A DNA stretch of 64,000 bases from a virus (IMGVR_UViG_3300032296_002019:1-64000); one strand, 5' to 3'; shown: positions 47,539-57,033, numbered from the stretch's first letter. A program made the numbers and translations. The notes: a model not told the origin generated them from the letters alone.

Positions 47539-48452
47539 TAAAGATTTAAAAAATAATTAAACTTCTGCATTACTGTCTCCGGTTTAAACTTTTCTACCAA
47601 TGGTTTTACATTGTAGTCCTTTTTTTCTATAGACAGTAATATATTGTACAATTCGTTTGGATTTTCATAATAAAACCCTTTATCTTTTAGAATGTACATT
47701 TGATTTTTATCTCTGCACTGTAAGTTAGTAACTACAGGTTTATTCTGATGCAGGAACTCAGACACAGCTAAACCAAAAGATTCTCCTTCTGATCTGCCAT
47801 GAATCATGGCATCACATGTATTTATGAAAGCTGTCTTAGTGTGCAAATCAGTTGTAGGCTCTATATAGACAATTCTAGGATGTTGGCATCTTAACATGTT
47901 AGTATTTAACAATAAGAACCAATATCCCTGTTCTGCCAACTTACAAAGTACATCTGCAAGATACGGTATATCAAATTGTGCGTTTCCTCCATGCCTTCCA
48001 AAAACTATAGCTTCTTTAGGGATTCCTATGTAATCTCTAAAATCTTCTTTTACATCAGGTAGAGTAACTATGTAAGGTAGAAAATCTATATTATGTCTAT
48101 TACCTAGCCACTCACTGATAGCTATGTATACGTCTCCATGTTTGTCAGATCCCTCAAACACAGCATGTACTATATTTTTTGAACGTGGAAATAATATGCC
48201 ATCATAATGTCCGGCTTTTTCTAGAAATGCAACATCTATTTTATAGTTTCCTACTTCACTAAAAGAATTGTATAGTATAACTCTATCTTGAAATCTATTC
48301 CTAAATTTATCTAAAGCAGCTAGATCTGAATTGGCAGGAGCAAATACATAAGATGTGTTTCCTAGTATAGCTTCATTATAATGTGCATAATCATACAAAG
48401 ATACTTCTGTCCCTCTTATTCCAAGTTGATTGGAATGAAATCCTACGTTCAT
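47538..48452 (-). CDS. GT-B glycosyltransferase, GT4-like (304 aa)
   Basis: NVGFHSNQLGIRGTEVSLYD at the start and IHGRSEGESFGLAVSEFLHQ near residue 220 (the GT4 EGFG-type donor site) support a GT4-like enzyme. Middle strands (IVFGRHGGNAQFD) fit. It overlaps its neighbours by one and four bases. Confidence 0.8.
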   Translation of the reverse strand: MNVGFHSNQLGIRGTEVSLYDYAHYNEAILGNTSYVFAPANSDLAALDKFRNRFQDRVILYNSFSEVGNYKIDVAFLEKAGHYDGILFPRSKNIVHAVFEGSDKHGDVYIAISEWLGNRHNIDFLPYIVTLPDVKEDFRDYIGIPKEAIVFGRHGGNAQFDIPYLADVLCKLAEQGYWFLLLNTNMLRCQHPRIVYIEPTTDLHTKTAFINTCDAMIHGRSEGESFGLAVSEFLHQNKPVVTNLQCRDKNQMYILKDKGFYYENPNELYNILLSIEKKDYNVKPLVEKFKPETVMQKFNYFLNL

Positions 48453-49072
48453 ATAGTTTCGTATAAATTATTTTGAGCCTCCTGTCTTTTTATATCTTTA
48501 ATATGCAACAAACAATAATCTTCAGTTTCAAAAGGTAATAAACTATATACGTTGTGCCCTACTAATATTTCATGCACTTTATTTTGCCAGTATATCTCTG
48601 GTTTGTTTATTACTATTCTAGTTTGCGGATCTGGGTAGTTAACATATCCTTTATCATTTACACTCCATCCCCACCTATCTATATGTTGTTGAGTTAATCC
48701 TTGAACAACATTTATTCTTGGGACCGCAAACATCTCCACATCTTGATTATTATATAAGATTTCTTTTATAGTAAGAAGAAGATTCTCATGAACATTTTCA
48801 TCTGCATCTATAAAGAATATGTACTCTTTTGTACATTTAGACTTAGCGAAGTTTTTGTGTTTAGAAAAATCTCCTTCTAAATGATTGTAGTGTAATGACA
48901 CTCTATCTTTATACTCCTCAAGTATTTTTATTGTTGAAGGCTCATCAGAATAATCATCTACTATTACTATTTCATCTTCAGGTTGAATATGCTTTAACAA
49001 CCTTTCTAGTAAAGGTTTTATATATACTGCTCCTTCATTGTGAGTAGTTATACAATAAGATATGCTAACCAT
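48449..49072 (-). CDS. GT2 glycosyltransferase (207 aa)
   Basis: SISYCITTHNEGAVYIKPLL, then IVIVDDYSDE and YIFFIDADENV (DxD) make a standard GT2. Short C-terminal region. Translationally coupled to the gene downstream through an ATGA-like overlap. Confidence 0.85.
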   Translation of the reverse strand: MVSISYCITTHNEGAVYIKPLLERLLKHIQPEDEIVIVDDYSDEPSTIKILEEYKDRVSLHYNHLEGDFSKHKNFAKSKCTKEYIFFIDADENVHENLLLTIKEILYNNQDVEMFAVPRINVVQGLTQQHIDRWGWSVNDKGYVNYPDPQTRIVINKPEIYWQNKVHEILVGHNVYSLLPFETEDYCLLHIKDIKRQEAQNNLYETI

Positions 49073-49073
49073 T

Positions 49074-49841
49074 TTATACTAATTTATAGAATTGTTTTAA
49101 TTGTTCGTTTGTATCAAAGGTATTAATTAAAGAAACATGTTTTTCATTATCTTTATTAAAACATATGCAATCTTCTTTTGGAAGAGGATTATCGTCCGAT
49201 GGTCTGTATACAATATAATTAAGAGATTTTAAAAGCTCTATTACTTTTTGGTCTTTCTCGATTTCCCTGTAGTTCTCAAGCATCATCCAGGGCTTACACC
49301 TATTCAAAGTGTCTAACATCCCAGTTAGAGCTTCTAGTTCATAATTTTGAACATCCATCTTTATGACGTCAATATCAAGACCTAAAGAGTCAAAAGGTAC
49401 TACTTTTATTTCCTCGTTACCTTCTTCTCCTTCTACAGCTATGCCTCTACCTCCATAGTTATCGGTACCATCTTTCTCTCTGTACTTGTCTAAGGAACAC
49501 ATTTTAACAGTAGAATTAGAATTGCCTAGTCCCAATCTGAACTGTTCTACCTTTCTTGTAGAATCGTTGTAAAGAATGTTAGTAGTTAGAATATTATATA
49601 TAAGTGCCTGGGGCTCAAACGCATACACTTTTTTAGAAAACTTAGCCAGTCCAATAGTATGAAATCCTATGTTAGCTCCTGCATCTAAAACTACATCTGT
49701 TTCTTTTAATAGTTTTGAATAGAGTTGATACATGTGTATCTCCCAAAACCCTAAAGTATTTATGTATCTGCCAATTAAGTCTTCTAAAATTACTACAAAA
49801 GATCCGTAACCTTTATCTGGAGTCTGCGCTAATGTTATCAT
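49074..49841 (-). CDS. FkbM-family methyltransferase (255 aa)
   Basis: VVLDAGANIGFHTIGLAKFS is motif I in the FkbM form, AFEPQALIYNIL and later IDVIKMDVQNYE (the D-x-E/Q-G-like block) follow. FkbM enzymes add O-methyl groups, often to sugars in polysaccharide clusters. It fits the glycan island and overlaps the upstream zinc-ribbon gene by four bases. Confidence 0.85.
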   Translation of the reverse strand: MITLAQTPDKGYGSFVVILEDLIGRYINTLGFWEIHMYQLYSKLLKETDVVLDAGANIGFHTIGLAKFSKKVYAFEPQALIYNILTTNILYNDSTRKVEQFRLGLGNSNSTVKMCSLDKYREKDGTDNYGGRGIAVEGEEGNEEIKVVPFDSLGLDIDVIKMDVQNYELEALTGMLDTLNRCKPWMMLENYREIEKDQKVIELLKSLNYIVYRPSDDNPLPKEDCICFNKDNEKHVSLINTFDTNEQLKQFYKLV

Positions 49842-50281
49842 ATTAGTTGTGCTGCTTCTAATGCTCTTGAGAAGTATTCTTTATCAAAATGAAGAACGTT
49901 TTTCATATCAGTTTTGTATTTGTGATATGTACCGTCTGGTTTCCTAAACCTTTCTTTTTCTTCTTCTTTTACTGGTACCTGGGGTGCAAACGCCCATTTC
50001 CAATCATCTTTTGATGTTCCGTCTGGAAATATCATCCCTATGCCTTCTTTAGTTATGGTGGTAGGATACCAAGTGAACCCATCAGAATCTACATACTTTA
50101 TATCTCTAAATAAATTAGGAATCATAGATTCATAAGAAGCCACAGCCTCTGTGTTGGCTAATAAGAGAGTATTGGTAGTGAATCCACATTGAAGACAATC
50201 CCAACTTATAATACCATCAGAATGTCTCTCATAACATAACGGGCTATTGCATTTTCTGCAACTTACTAATTGATCTTGCAT
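49838..50281 (-). CDS. Zinc-ribbon hypothetical protein (147 aa)
   Basis: CRKCNSPLCYE and WDCLQCGFTTN give four Cys for one zinc ribbon at residues 8-32. The rest is a soluble domain (TWYPTTITKEGIGMIFPDG). Its C terminus is helical. Function unknown; it does not look like a glycosyltransferase. Confidence 0.65.
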   Translation of the reverse strand: MQDQLVSCRKCNSPLCYERHSDGIISWDCLQCGFTTNTLLLANTEAVASYESMIPNLFRDIKYVDSDGFTWYPTTITKEGIGMIFPDGTSKDDWKWAFAPQVPVKEEEKERFRKPDGTYHKYKTDMKNVLHFDKEYFSRALEAAQLI

Positions 50282-50282
50282 T

Positions 50283-50693
50283 TTAATCTAATAATTGTTT
50301 TTTTGTATTTTCTGGAGTTGTCTGAGTTAATGTGCTATTTGTAAAGTAATATCCAAATCCTTCTGGGTAGTTCGTATAGTGCCAACATCCCATTTTATCA
50401 TTCCATACAGTGGCATTTATATGCGTAGTATTAGATCCACTAGTAATAGTAATAATAGGATTGTTTGTTACAGTTATAGATCCTGATAAAGGGAATTGAT
50501 CCTTAGCATTTTGTTGATACCAATCATCACAGTCATCTGGATCTTCTTCAAAATCAAGATCAAGATTAAGATCAGGGTCTTCCACTTCTTCCAGCACTTC
50601 CTTAAGTCTATCCCACTGTTTTGGAGTCGGATGAAATTCAGGACACGCTTCTGTAAAACCTTTTAACCATATTACAAAATCTCTTGGGCTCAT
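50283..50693 (-). CDS. Hypothetical protein (136 aa)
   Basis: N-terminal part (PRDFVIWLKGFTEACPEFHP) resembles a short conserved phage module of around 50 residues, with an acidic Asp/Leu-rich linker and a beta-rich C terminus (SGSITVTNNPIITITSGSN). Not assigned. It overlaps the next gene by four bases. Confidence 0.55.
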   Translation of the reverse strand: MSPRDFVIWLKGFTEACPEFHPTPKQWDRLKEVLEEVEDPDLNLDLDFEEDPDDCDDWYQQNAKDQFPLSGSITVTNNPIITITSGSNTTHINATVWNDKMGCWHYTNYPEGFGYYFTNSTLTQTTPENTKKQLLD

Positions 50694-51964
50694 CCAGTTA
50701 TAGTTTTAAGTTTTGGGAGATTGAGAGTTTTAGGTAAGCTTATCTTTGGAACATTCTTTTCTAATATCTCAGACAACCTTTCTACCATTTTATCAAAACT
50801 ATATTGAGATCTTGATACATGTCCTTGTCTCTTTGCGTTATCTATGAACTTATTGTAGTTCTCATAAACATTCTTCAAAGTGTTTTCCACTGACTTACCG
50901 TCTGCCTTAAACCAACTTGCTTCTTTTAAAAGAAACTGATTGCTTGCAGATTGATGCAGCTTATCTACTTTACCTTCTACAAATACGTTAAACTCTTCTC
51001 TTAAGAAGTCCGTATGTCCACTAAATGGAGAGGTTATTATAGGCTTACTAGAAGCTGCTGAAAACTCCAGGTAAGGTCTTCCAAATCCTTCATTACCTAC
51101 TAAAGCAAATGCTTTTACTTTAGGATGGTTGTATAGCTCATTCATCTCTTCATCTGTAAGCTCTCCATATACTAAGTAAATGTTAGGAAGATCTCCATCA
51201 ACAGTCCTTCTAATATTATCTATTGCATCTAGTATGTACTCTTCTTCTATTATACTAAAGCCAGCCAAACTTGTTTTTAACAACAAAGCAGGTCTCTTAC
51301 TCTTATCTTTAAAAGCAGATAAGAAAGATTTTATAAGAGTAGTTAATTGTTTTCTATCTTCTCCTAACTCTCCGGTCAACCAATGACCGACTGATAAGAA
51401 ACAGAACTCTTCTTTAACTTCTGATAGATCAAACTTTGAGGTCTCTAACCTTTTGTATTTGTTTGTATCAACTCCTTCGAACAAAACTTCTATAGGTTTC
51501 TCTAATTTTAGAAGACCTAAACTTTGTTTTGTTTGATTATCGGTTTTCTCAAAAGAAGTTTGCTCAGCTACTTTCTTTACGAAATCAGAAGATACAATAT
51601 TGAAAGTCATTTTGTTCAAACCTTCCAAACACTCTGCTGGTAGAATGGTAGTTTCAACTAAAGCAGACACTCCTATATTGACTTTGCCTACTGGTTGAAA
51701 TTCATTAGATACAGTTACTTGTATCCATACATCAGGCTGTCTATTCAACCCTTCTGCTAAAATCCTATCTAATAGATCTAAATCTTCTGGGATTTCTCTA
51801 TCTAAGGCTCCGAAAGGACATTCTCCCCATTTCTGCGATAGGATTTTGATATCCCACTCTTCCCCTTTTAATTTAATTAAAGCTTTTACAAAATCTCTGG
51901 ACCTTGCTCCGTATCCGCTTACTGTGTCTATAGGACAAGAAACTACTGCTAATAATTTATTCAT
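50690..51964 (-). CDS. GT4 glycosyltransferase (424 aa)
   Basis: The N-terminal domain starts LLAVVSCPIDTVSGYGARSR (a glycine-rich acceptor loop). The C-terminal domain has CFLSVGHWLTGE, IYLVYGELTDEEMNELY and VGNEGFGRPYLEFSA (the ExxxxxxE-type donor motif of GT4). Full GT-B length. A promoter-like box lies upstream between it and the previous gene. Confidence 0.85.
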   Translation of the reverse strand: MNKLLAVVSCPIDTVSGYGARSRDFVKALIKLKGEEWDIKILSQKWGECPFGALDREIPEDLDLLDRILAEGLNRQPDVWIQVTVSNEFQPVGKVNIGVSALVETTILPAECLEGLNKMTFNIVSSDFVKKVAEQTSFEKTDNQTKQSLGLLKLEKPIEVLFEGVDTNKYKRLETSKFDLSEVKEEFCFLSVGHWLTGELGEDRKQLTTLIKSFLSAFKDKSKRPALLLKTSLAGFSIIEEEYILDAIDNIRRTVDGDLPNIYLVYGELTDEEMNELYNHPKVKAFALVGNEGFGRPYLEFSAASSKPIITSPFSGHTDFLREEFNVFVEGKVDKLHQSASNQFLLKEASWFKADGKSVENTLKNVYENYNKFIDNAKRQGHVSRSQYSFDKMVERLSEILEKNVPKISLPKTLNLPKLKTITG

Positions 51965-51973
51965 AACGTATTA

Positions 51974-53404
51974 TTACAAAGATATATAATGTTTTAATGT
52001 TTTTAAAGGCCTTTCTTCTATTTTTCTAATCTTGTATTTTTTCTTAGGTTTAAAAACTTCCAGAGTTTCATTTACTGTATCTATAAAAGTATTTGACATA
52101 GCTTCAGCTGTCATCATAGATTCTTTAGATGTAACCCACTCTCTTCCTAACCCACCTCTTCTATCTCTCTCATCTTGTCCTAAATTATACACATCTAAGA
52201 TAGCTTTAGCGACATCTCTAAAATCAGCTCTGTCATCTGATATATAAGGGGTGGGAGGAGATCCTTGAATGCTTATACCAGATGGGAATACAGGAATGGC
52301 CCAATCTCCACATTTCTTATGTCTTCCTAAATGGTTAGTGCAGAAAGACTCATCAAATTTAATCCACTCTCCATTCTCATCCTCAAATCTCATTTGATCT
52401 TGCATACCCCCTGTTACAGTAGCTATGATCATTTTTCCACACATCATAGATTCTGTTAATGATAATCCCCATCCTTCGTTAGAAGATACCAGAATTGTAG
52501 CATCAATAGAATTGTACAGCAGGTTCATCTTTTCCGCACTAAGACCTAAATTAGAAAATATAACCTGATTTTTTCTTTCTCCTAAGAACAATTCTATTAC
52601 TACTGGTAGATCTGTTCCGTTATCATCTACTTTATGAGTATGCAATACTAAACAGCATTTATCTGCTTTTTCTTTAGGGAGCTTATCTAAGAAGAACCTA
52701 AAAGCTAAAATAGTATCCGGTATAGATTTTCTTCTTATGTTCCTACTATTGAAAAATAAAACAAAATCATAATCTTTCTTTCCAAGAAGTTCAGATCTAA
52801 ATTCTTTTACTCTATCGTCATTTTTATCTATAGGGAAAAAGATATTATGATTTATACCATGAGGAAAATACTTAATAATTTTCTCATCAGCATAATCTCC
52901 CAAAACTACCTTGTTAAGTATTTCTGTTTGTTTTGAGATAGCTAAAAGAGTATCACAAGATCTATAGAAATTTTTATTGTATAAAGGAGCTGGTTCACAA
53001 TCCCAGATGTTTATATAAATCATTGGAATTTTTTGCCTTATCTCATGCTCTATTCTAAACAACCAATCATAATATCTTGGATCTGTTATAAAAACTATAG
53101 CATCTGGATTCTCTAACTGTAGTAGGTACCTTATCATAGCTGGATTGCCATATCCGTTAGTTGGATACAATACTACGGAGGAATCAGGAATACCTGCTAT
53201 TTCATTTGTCGATTGGGACAAATCCATCCTTGTATTCTTTTCTGGATGTTCTATAGCCCCTCCTATACAAACGTAGTTAAATACATGTGAAGTTCCTAAT
53301 ACTATCTCCCTAGATACTGTAGCAATCCCTGAAAAAAACCTGATGTCATCTCCTATGAAAAGGATCTTTTTTCTGTCTTCTCTTTTTATATAACCTGGCT
53401 TCAT
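51974..53404 (-). CDS. GT4 glycosyltransferase (476 aa)
   Basis: RKKILFIGDDIRFFSGIATVS is the N-terminal glycine-rich loop. KDYDFVLFFNSRNIRRKSI, MNLLYNSIDATILVSSNEGWG and LTESMMCGKMIIAT form the C-terminal donor-binding domain. It is the longest glycosyltransferase here and heads the island. Its N- and C-terminal domains look complete; substrate unknown. Confidence 0.85.
   Translation of the reverse strand: MKPGYIKREDRKKILFIGDDIRFFSGIATVSREIVLGTSHVFNYVCIGGAIEHPEKNTRMDLSQSTNEIAGIPDSSVVLYPTNGYGNPAMIRYLLQLENPDAIVFITDPRYYDWLFRIEHEIRQKIPMIYINIWDCEPAPLYNKNFYRSCDTLLAISKQTEILNKVVLGDYADEKIIKYFPHGINHNIFFPIDKNDDRVKEFRSELLGKKDYDFVLFFNSRNIRRKSIPDTILAFRFFLDKLPKEKADKCCLVLHTHKVDDNGTDLPVVIELFLGERKNQVIFSNLGLSAEKMNLLYNSIDATILVSSNEGWGLSLTESMMCGKMIIATVTGGMQDQMRFEDENGEWIKFDESFCTNHLGRHKKCGDWAIPVFPSGISIQGSPPTPYISDDRADFRDVAKAILDVYNLGQDERDRRGGLGREWVTSKESMMTAEAMSNTFIDTVNETLEVFKPKKKYKIRKIEERPLKTLKHYISL
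51977..52008 (-). promoter_or_regulatory. Bacteroidetes-type promoter inside the glycan island
   Basis: Minus strand TATCTTTG (51,984-51,977) stands 12 bases before the ATG at 51,964. A -33-like TTTA (52,008-52,005) is 20 bases upstream. Confidence 0.5.
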
Positions 53405-53427
53405 TGTAACGATTTGTTTTTTATTTT

Positions 53428-53622
53428 TTAAAGACTTCCGCTTGTTGCTAGTTTATTGTAAGTCAACATTTTAACTTGAAATTCCGGATCCGTAAGATAT
53501 AAGTGGATGGTTCTGTTTACAAATTTCTGTAATGATAACCCTGTCCTAGCACTTTCTACCTTGAAATTTTCAGATAGATCTTTGTGTATTTTAACACTTG
53601 TCAATTTTAATTTATCTTTCAT
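53428..53622 (-). CDS. Ribbon-helix-helix DNA-binding protein (64 aa)
   Basis: Start chosen at Met 53,622; the longer frame overlaps the nuclease gene and starts with low-complexity residues. LKLTSVKIHKDLSENFKVES is the RHH strand and first helix, then TGLSLQKFVNRTIHLYL is the second helix. Likely a dimeric repressor; its position between the glycosyltransferase island and the nuclease gene suggests local control. Confidence 0.7.
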   Translation of the reverse strand: MKDKLKLTSVKIHKDLSENFKVESARTGLSLQKFVNRTIHLYLTDPEFQVKMLTYNKLATSGSL

Positions 53623-53680
53623 ACTATAAATAATATATAATTTGTATATATAAATATACAGTATTTGGGAAAAAATAAGA

Positions 53681-54625
53681 TTAAATAGTATTTTTTTTAT
53701 CACAAAGATCGGGTCTATCTTTAAAAGGACAGAACCTACAGTTATTATTTGAAAATACTTTTGTATGGATCTTTTCTTTGGCAGTACCGTCTACATTAAA
53801 ACATTCTTTTATAAAGTTAATTAGACGTTGTTCTGCTTGATGCACCTTACTTTTTCCATTAGCAGGCTCATGAACTTGGATTCTAGACTGAGGGAAGTCC
53901 GCATTTTCATACAGCTTTCTCTTCAATATCCTAAATCTAGGAACAATCTTGGACTCATCCACTCCAAACTGTTTAGAAAAAAACTTTTTATATAAGAGAA
54001 TCTGAGATTGTTTAATCTCATCTTTCTTCTCGTAATCCTTCCAGCCTTTAGTAGATGTCTTAAAATCTTCTATAAAAATAGTCCCTTCAGTTTTATCTTT
54101 TAAAACTAAGTCCACATATCCCTGGAATAAAAATACATCTTCTGTATCTCTTATTTCTGTTAAAATAGGGATTTCCATGCCCAATAACTCAAGATCTCTG
54201 GTAGAGAAGTATGCTACTCTTTTCTTCTTAAAATGATCTAGGATTTGAATTCCGTCTTCATAGAACTCTGCCATCTCTTCTTTAGTAGAAAAATGGTTTC
54301 CTCCATTATTAGAAACTTCTTTAACGTACTCATCTCTGAATACCTTCTCAAAATGTTTCTCCATATCAAAAGCATCTGAAGCTTTTACAGATTCTTTGAA
54401 TAGGATTTCCAGGTACTTCTGTAGGGTCTCATGTATGGCGGTTCCAAAAACAGTATTTATACTTGCTGTAAATAAGTAATTACCCTTAGCATAAGTCATA
54501 TACCATCTATGAGGACAAGACTCATAAACAGAGTATTGAGAGAAGGATATTTGTTTTTGCCCTTCTCTCTTTTCTTTTCTTATCTTAGGAGATATACTTT
54601 CTGATAAAGCGATTGCTTCTTTCAT
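53681..54625 (-). CDS. PD-(D/E)XK nuclease, Cas4/RecB-like with Fe-S cysteines (314 aa)
   Basis: QISFSQYSVYESCPHRWYMT and GTAIHETLQKYLE are the N-terminal RecB-like helices, with His in AIHE. FQGYVDLVLKD and IFIEDFKTST supply the Asp and D-x-K of the active site, and QILLYKKFF follows. Four Cys (one in ESCPHR, then CRFC and a later Cys in PDLC) are placed like the iron-sulfur cluster of Cas4/AddB. It is a probable single-strand-specific exonuclease for replication or recombination. Confidence 0.85.
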   Translation of the reverse strand: MKEAIALSESISPKIRKEKREGQKQISFSQYSVYESCPHRWYMTYAKGNYLFTASINTVFGTAIHETLQKYLEILFKESVKASDAFDMEKHFEKVFRDEYVKEVSNNGGNHFSTKEEMAEFYEDGIQILDHFKKKRVAYFSTRDLELLGMEIPILTEIRDTEDVFLFQGYVDLVLKDKTEGTIFIEDFKTSTKGWKDYEKKDEIKQSQILLYKKFFSKQFGVDESKIVPRFRILKRKLYENADFPQSRIQVHEPANGKSKVHQAEQRLINFIKECFNVDGTAKEKIHTKVFSNNNCRFCPFKDRPDLCDKKNTI

Positions 54626-54819
54626 TTTATTTTAGATACTAGTACTTCTATTTCATCAATAGTTTCCGAGATTTTACGTAACAGGTAATCAAATTGAGAT
54701 TGAGAGTTTTCATTTTCCAAATCCCCCTGAATTGTGAGAGCCTCCATTTGAAGTTGGTAATCTTCTAATCTTTTTTGACACCTTTCAATTTCTTCATTCA
54801 ATTCTTTTTCTGAGCTCAT
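54622..54819 (-). CDS. Small coiled-coil protein (65 aa)
   Basis: Helical throughout (EELNEEIERCQKRLEDYQLQ-like heptads). It overlaps both neighbours by four bases, so it is coupled to the zinc-ribbon and nuclease genes. Function unknown. Confidence 0.6.
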   Translation of the reverse strand: MSSEKELNEEIERCQKRLEDYQLQMEALTIQGDLENENSQSQFDYLLRKISETIDEIEVLVSKIK

Positions 54820-55067
54820 TCTGTATCAGTTTTTTCATCTGCTATTCCAAATGGAAGAAAATCTTTATTTACATGTTGACACTTTACACAATAGAAAGTG
54901 GGGACCGGAATAACTTGATCTTTATCGCTAGAAGAAGCTACTAAAAACTTGGACACCCTCCTAAGGAGCAATCCTTCAGTAAAGATGTTACTTCCACAAT
55001 TTTCACAGATAATACCTGTTGTCTGATCAAATCTTACGTTTGCTAATGGATTTTGTTGCTGTTGCAT
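54816..55067 (-). CDS. Zinc-ribbon protein (83 aa)
   Basis: IICENCGSNIF and FYCVKCQHVN form a C-x2-C...C-x2-C zinc ribbon with about 36 residues between pairs. Gln-rich N terminus. A similar arrangement is common in small phage genes near replication proteins; function unknown. Confidence 0.65.
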   Translation of the reverse strand: MQQQQNPLANVRFDQTTGIICENCGSNIFTEGLLLRRVSKFLVASSSDKDQVIPVPTFYCVKCQHVNKDFLPFGIADEKTDTE

Positions 55068-55080
55068 ATTTTATTTTTTA

Positions 55081-56733
55081 TTACATGAATTGACTATAAT
55101 CTATATCTTCTTTTTTATCTTCTCCTACAAAGTAAACTGTAGATTCAGTAGTTAGGATAGTTCCTGCTACGCTTGCAGCATTCTCTATGGCTGTCCTAGT
55201 AATTTTTGTAGGATCCAGAATACCGCTAACCAAGAAGTCTTCTACTTCACCATTCTTAGCATTATAACCAACCCACTCAGAATTTTCTTCTTCACTAGCT
55301 CTTTTATCTACCTTACCGAGAATCTCATAAACATTCTCTATACCAGCATTAGATAAAATCTTTTTGAATGGTGCAGACAATGCCTTCTCTACTATCTTAA
55401 CTCCCAACTCTTGATCATCGTTATCACATTCAAGATATGCGTCTTTAACAAAATCCTTACAGTTAATTAAAGCCATACCACCACCAGGTACAATACCTTG
55501 ATCTAAGGCTGCTTTAGTAGCGTGTAAAGCGTCATCAACTCTATCCTTCTTCTCCTTCATCTCTACTTCACTAAGGCCTCCTACATTGATTATAGCCACC
55601 CCTCCTGTGAGTTTAGATAATCTCTCTTGTAATTTCTCTACTTCGAAGTTAGATTTAGCTATCTCAATCTGAGCTTTTAGATCAGACAATCTTTGTTCTA
55701 TCTTTTCTATATCTCCTTTTCCGTCAATGATAGTAGTGTCTTTACTTGTGATATTGGTAACACGGGCTTTTCCAAATGCAGCCTTAAACTCATCAGCTTT
55801 CATTTTATCTACCTTGTGACCTTTAGTAGGAGATATGACAGTACCGCCAGTCAAGATAGCAATATCTTCTAGAATAGCTGTTCTTCTATCTCCAAAGTCT
55901 GGTGCTTTTACCGCACATACTTTTATAGTATTGTTAGCTTTATTAACTACCAACAGTGCCAACGCTTCGTTCTCAATATCCTCTGCAATGATCAATAGAG
56001 GCAAGTTTTCAGAATGTGCAGCTTGAAGCAGCGGAAGAACGTGTGCTGTAGTGCTGAGCCTTCCATCATATAAAAAGATAAGAGGCTTTTCAAAAACAGT
56101 TTGCATTGCTGTGTTGTCTGTTACAAAGTATGGGGACTTATACCCACGCTCAAACATCATACCCTCAACAACTTCTAAAGTAGTTTCCCCAGTCTTAGAT
56201 TCTTCTATTGCCACTACACCGTCTGTTCCTACTTTATCTAAAGCAGTAGCAATCAAAGTACCAATCTCAGAATCATTGTTGGCTGATATTGTTGCTACTT
56301 GTTTTATTTGATCTTCTGATGATATATCTTTTGATATTGACTTAAGACCTTCTACAACTTTAGCAACTCCTCTATCTATTCCCTTCTTTACTTCAACTGC
56401 ATTGGAGCCTTGAGTAATTGCTTTCATTCCATCATTGATCATTACAGTTGCCAACAATGTAGAAGTGGTAGTACCGTCACCAGCTTTATCGGCTGACTTT
56501 ATAGATACCTGTTTTACCATTTGTGCGCCAATATCTTCTACAGGATCTTCTAATTTAGAGAAAGCCTTAGCCACTGTTACACCATCTTTAGTAACCTTAA
56601 TTGAACCGTCAGCATCTCTGATTATAACATTTCTACCAGCAGGTCCAAGTGTGGATGATACACTATCATTAATCTTATTGATTCCGCCTAATAACTTTTT
56701 CTTTAACTCTGTTCCGAACTCTGTCTTTATCAT
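55081..56733 (-). CDS. groEL: Chaperonin GroEL (550 aa)
   Basis: Full-length group I chaperonin: STLGPAGRNVIIRD near residue 27, KAGDGTTTSTLLA near 83 (ATP site with the catalytic Asp), NDSEIGTLIA, and GGVAIINVGG and VPGGGMALINC in the C-terminal equatorial half. The last residues (DYSQFM) lack the Gly-Gly-Met tail of bacterial GroEL, as in several phage GroELs. It would fold phage proteins in a ring. It follows groES by three bases. Confidence 0.97.
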   Translation of the reverse strand: MIKTEFGTELKKKLLGGINKINDSVSSTLGPAGRNVIIRDADGSIKVTKDGVTVAKAFSKLEDPVEDIGAQMVKQVSIKSADKAGDGTTTSTLLATVMINDGMKAITQGSNAVEVKKGIDRGVAKVVEGLKSISKDISSEDQIKQVATISANNDSEIGTLIATALDKVGTDGVVAIEESKTGETTLEVVEGMMFERGYKSPYFVTDNTAMQTVFEKPLIFLYDGRLSTTAHVLPLLQAAHSENLPLLIIAEDIENEALALLVVNKANNTIKVCAVKAPDFGDRRTAILEDIAILTGGTVISPTKGHKVDKMKADEFKAAFGKARVTNITSKDTTIIDGKGDIEKIEQRLSDLKAQIEIAKSNFEVEKLQERLSKLTGGVAIINVGGLSEVEMKEKKDRVDDALHATKAALDQGIVPGGGMALINCKDFVKDAYLECDNDDQELGVKIVEKALSAPFKKILSNAGIENVYEILGKVDKRASEEENSEWVGYNAKNGEVEDFLVSGILDPTKITRTAIENAASVAGTILTTESTVYFVGEDKKEDIDYSQFM

Positions 56734-56736
56734 ATA

Positions 56737-57033
56737 TTAACCTTTTACAATTGAAAGAATCTCTACTTCTCTACAAACATAATACTCTTCCTCATCAACG
56801 ATGATTTGAGTTACTACGGCTTTAGGTACAATTACCACATCTCCTACTTCTACTTTCATAGGATAGTAATTTCCCATGTGTGGATTGAACATACCTTCTC
56901 CACGATCTACTACTTCAAAATAATTTGATTTTTCTCTACCAGTGTCAGGGACTATAATCCCCCCTACCATTTTGTCTTCTGCGTCTATCTTTTTTAAGAT
57001 GACTTTGTCATGTAATGCAACTAATGTACTCAT
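56737..57033 (-). CDS. groES: Co-chaperonin GroES (98 aa)
   Basis: KVILKKIDAEDKMVGGIIVP contains the mobile loop (MVGGIIVP) that docks on GroEL, and GDVVIVPKAVVTQI fits the beta-barrel core. Length is normal. It comes just before groEL in the direction of transcription, the standard order. Its start overlaps the homing endonuclease gene's end by four bases. Confidence 0.92.
   Translation of the reverse strand: MSTLVALHDKVILKKIDAEDKMVGGIIVPDTGREKSNYFEVVDRGEGMFNPHMGNYYPMKVEVGDVVIVPKAVVTQIIVDEEEYYVCREVEILSIVKG

Noticed and set aside
55835-56740. Plus-strand frames opposite groEL
   Set aside because: Shadows of the strong minus-strand groEL frame; no leaders and repetitive composition.
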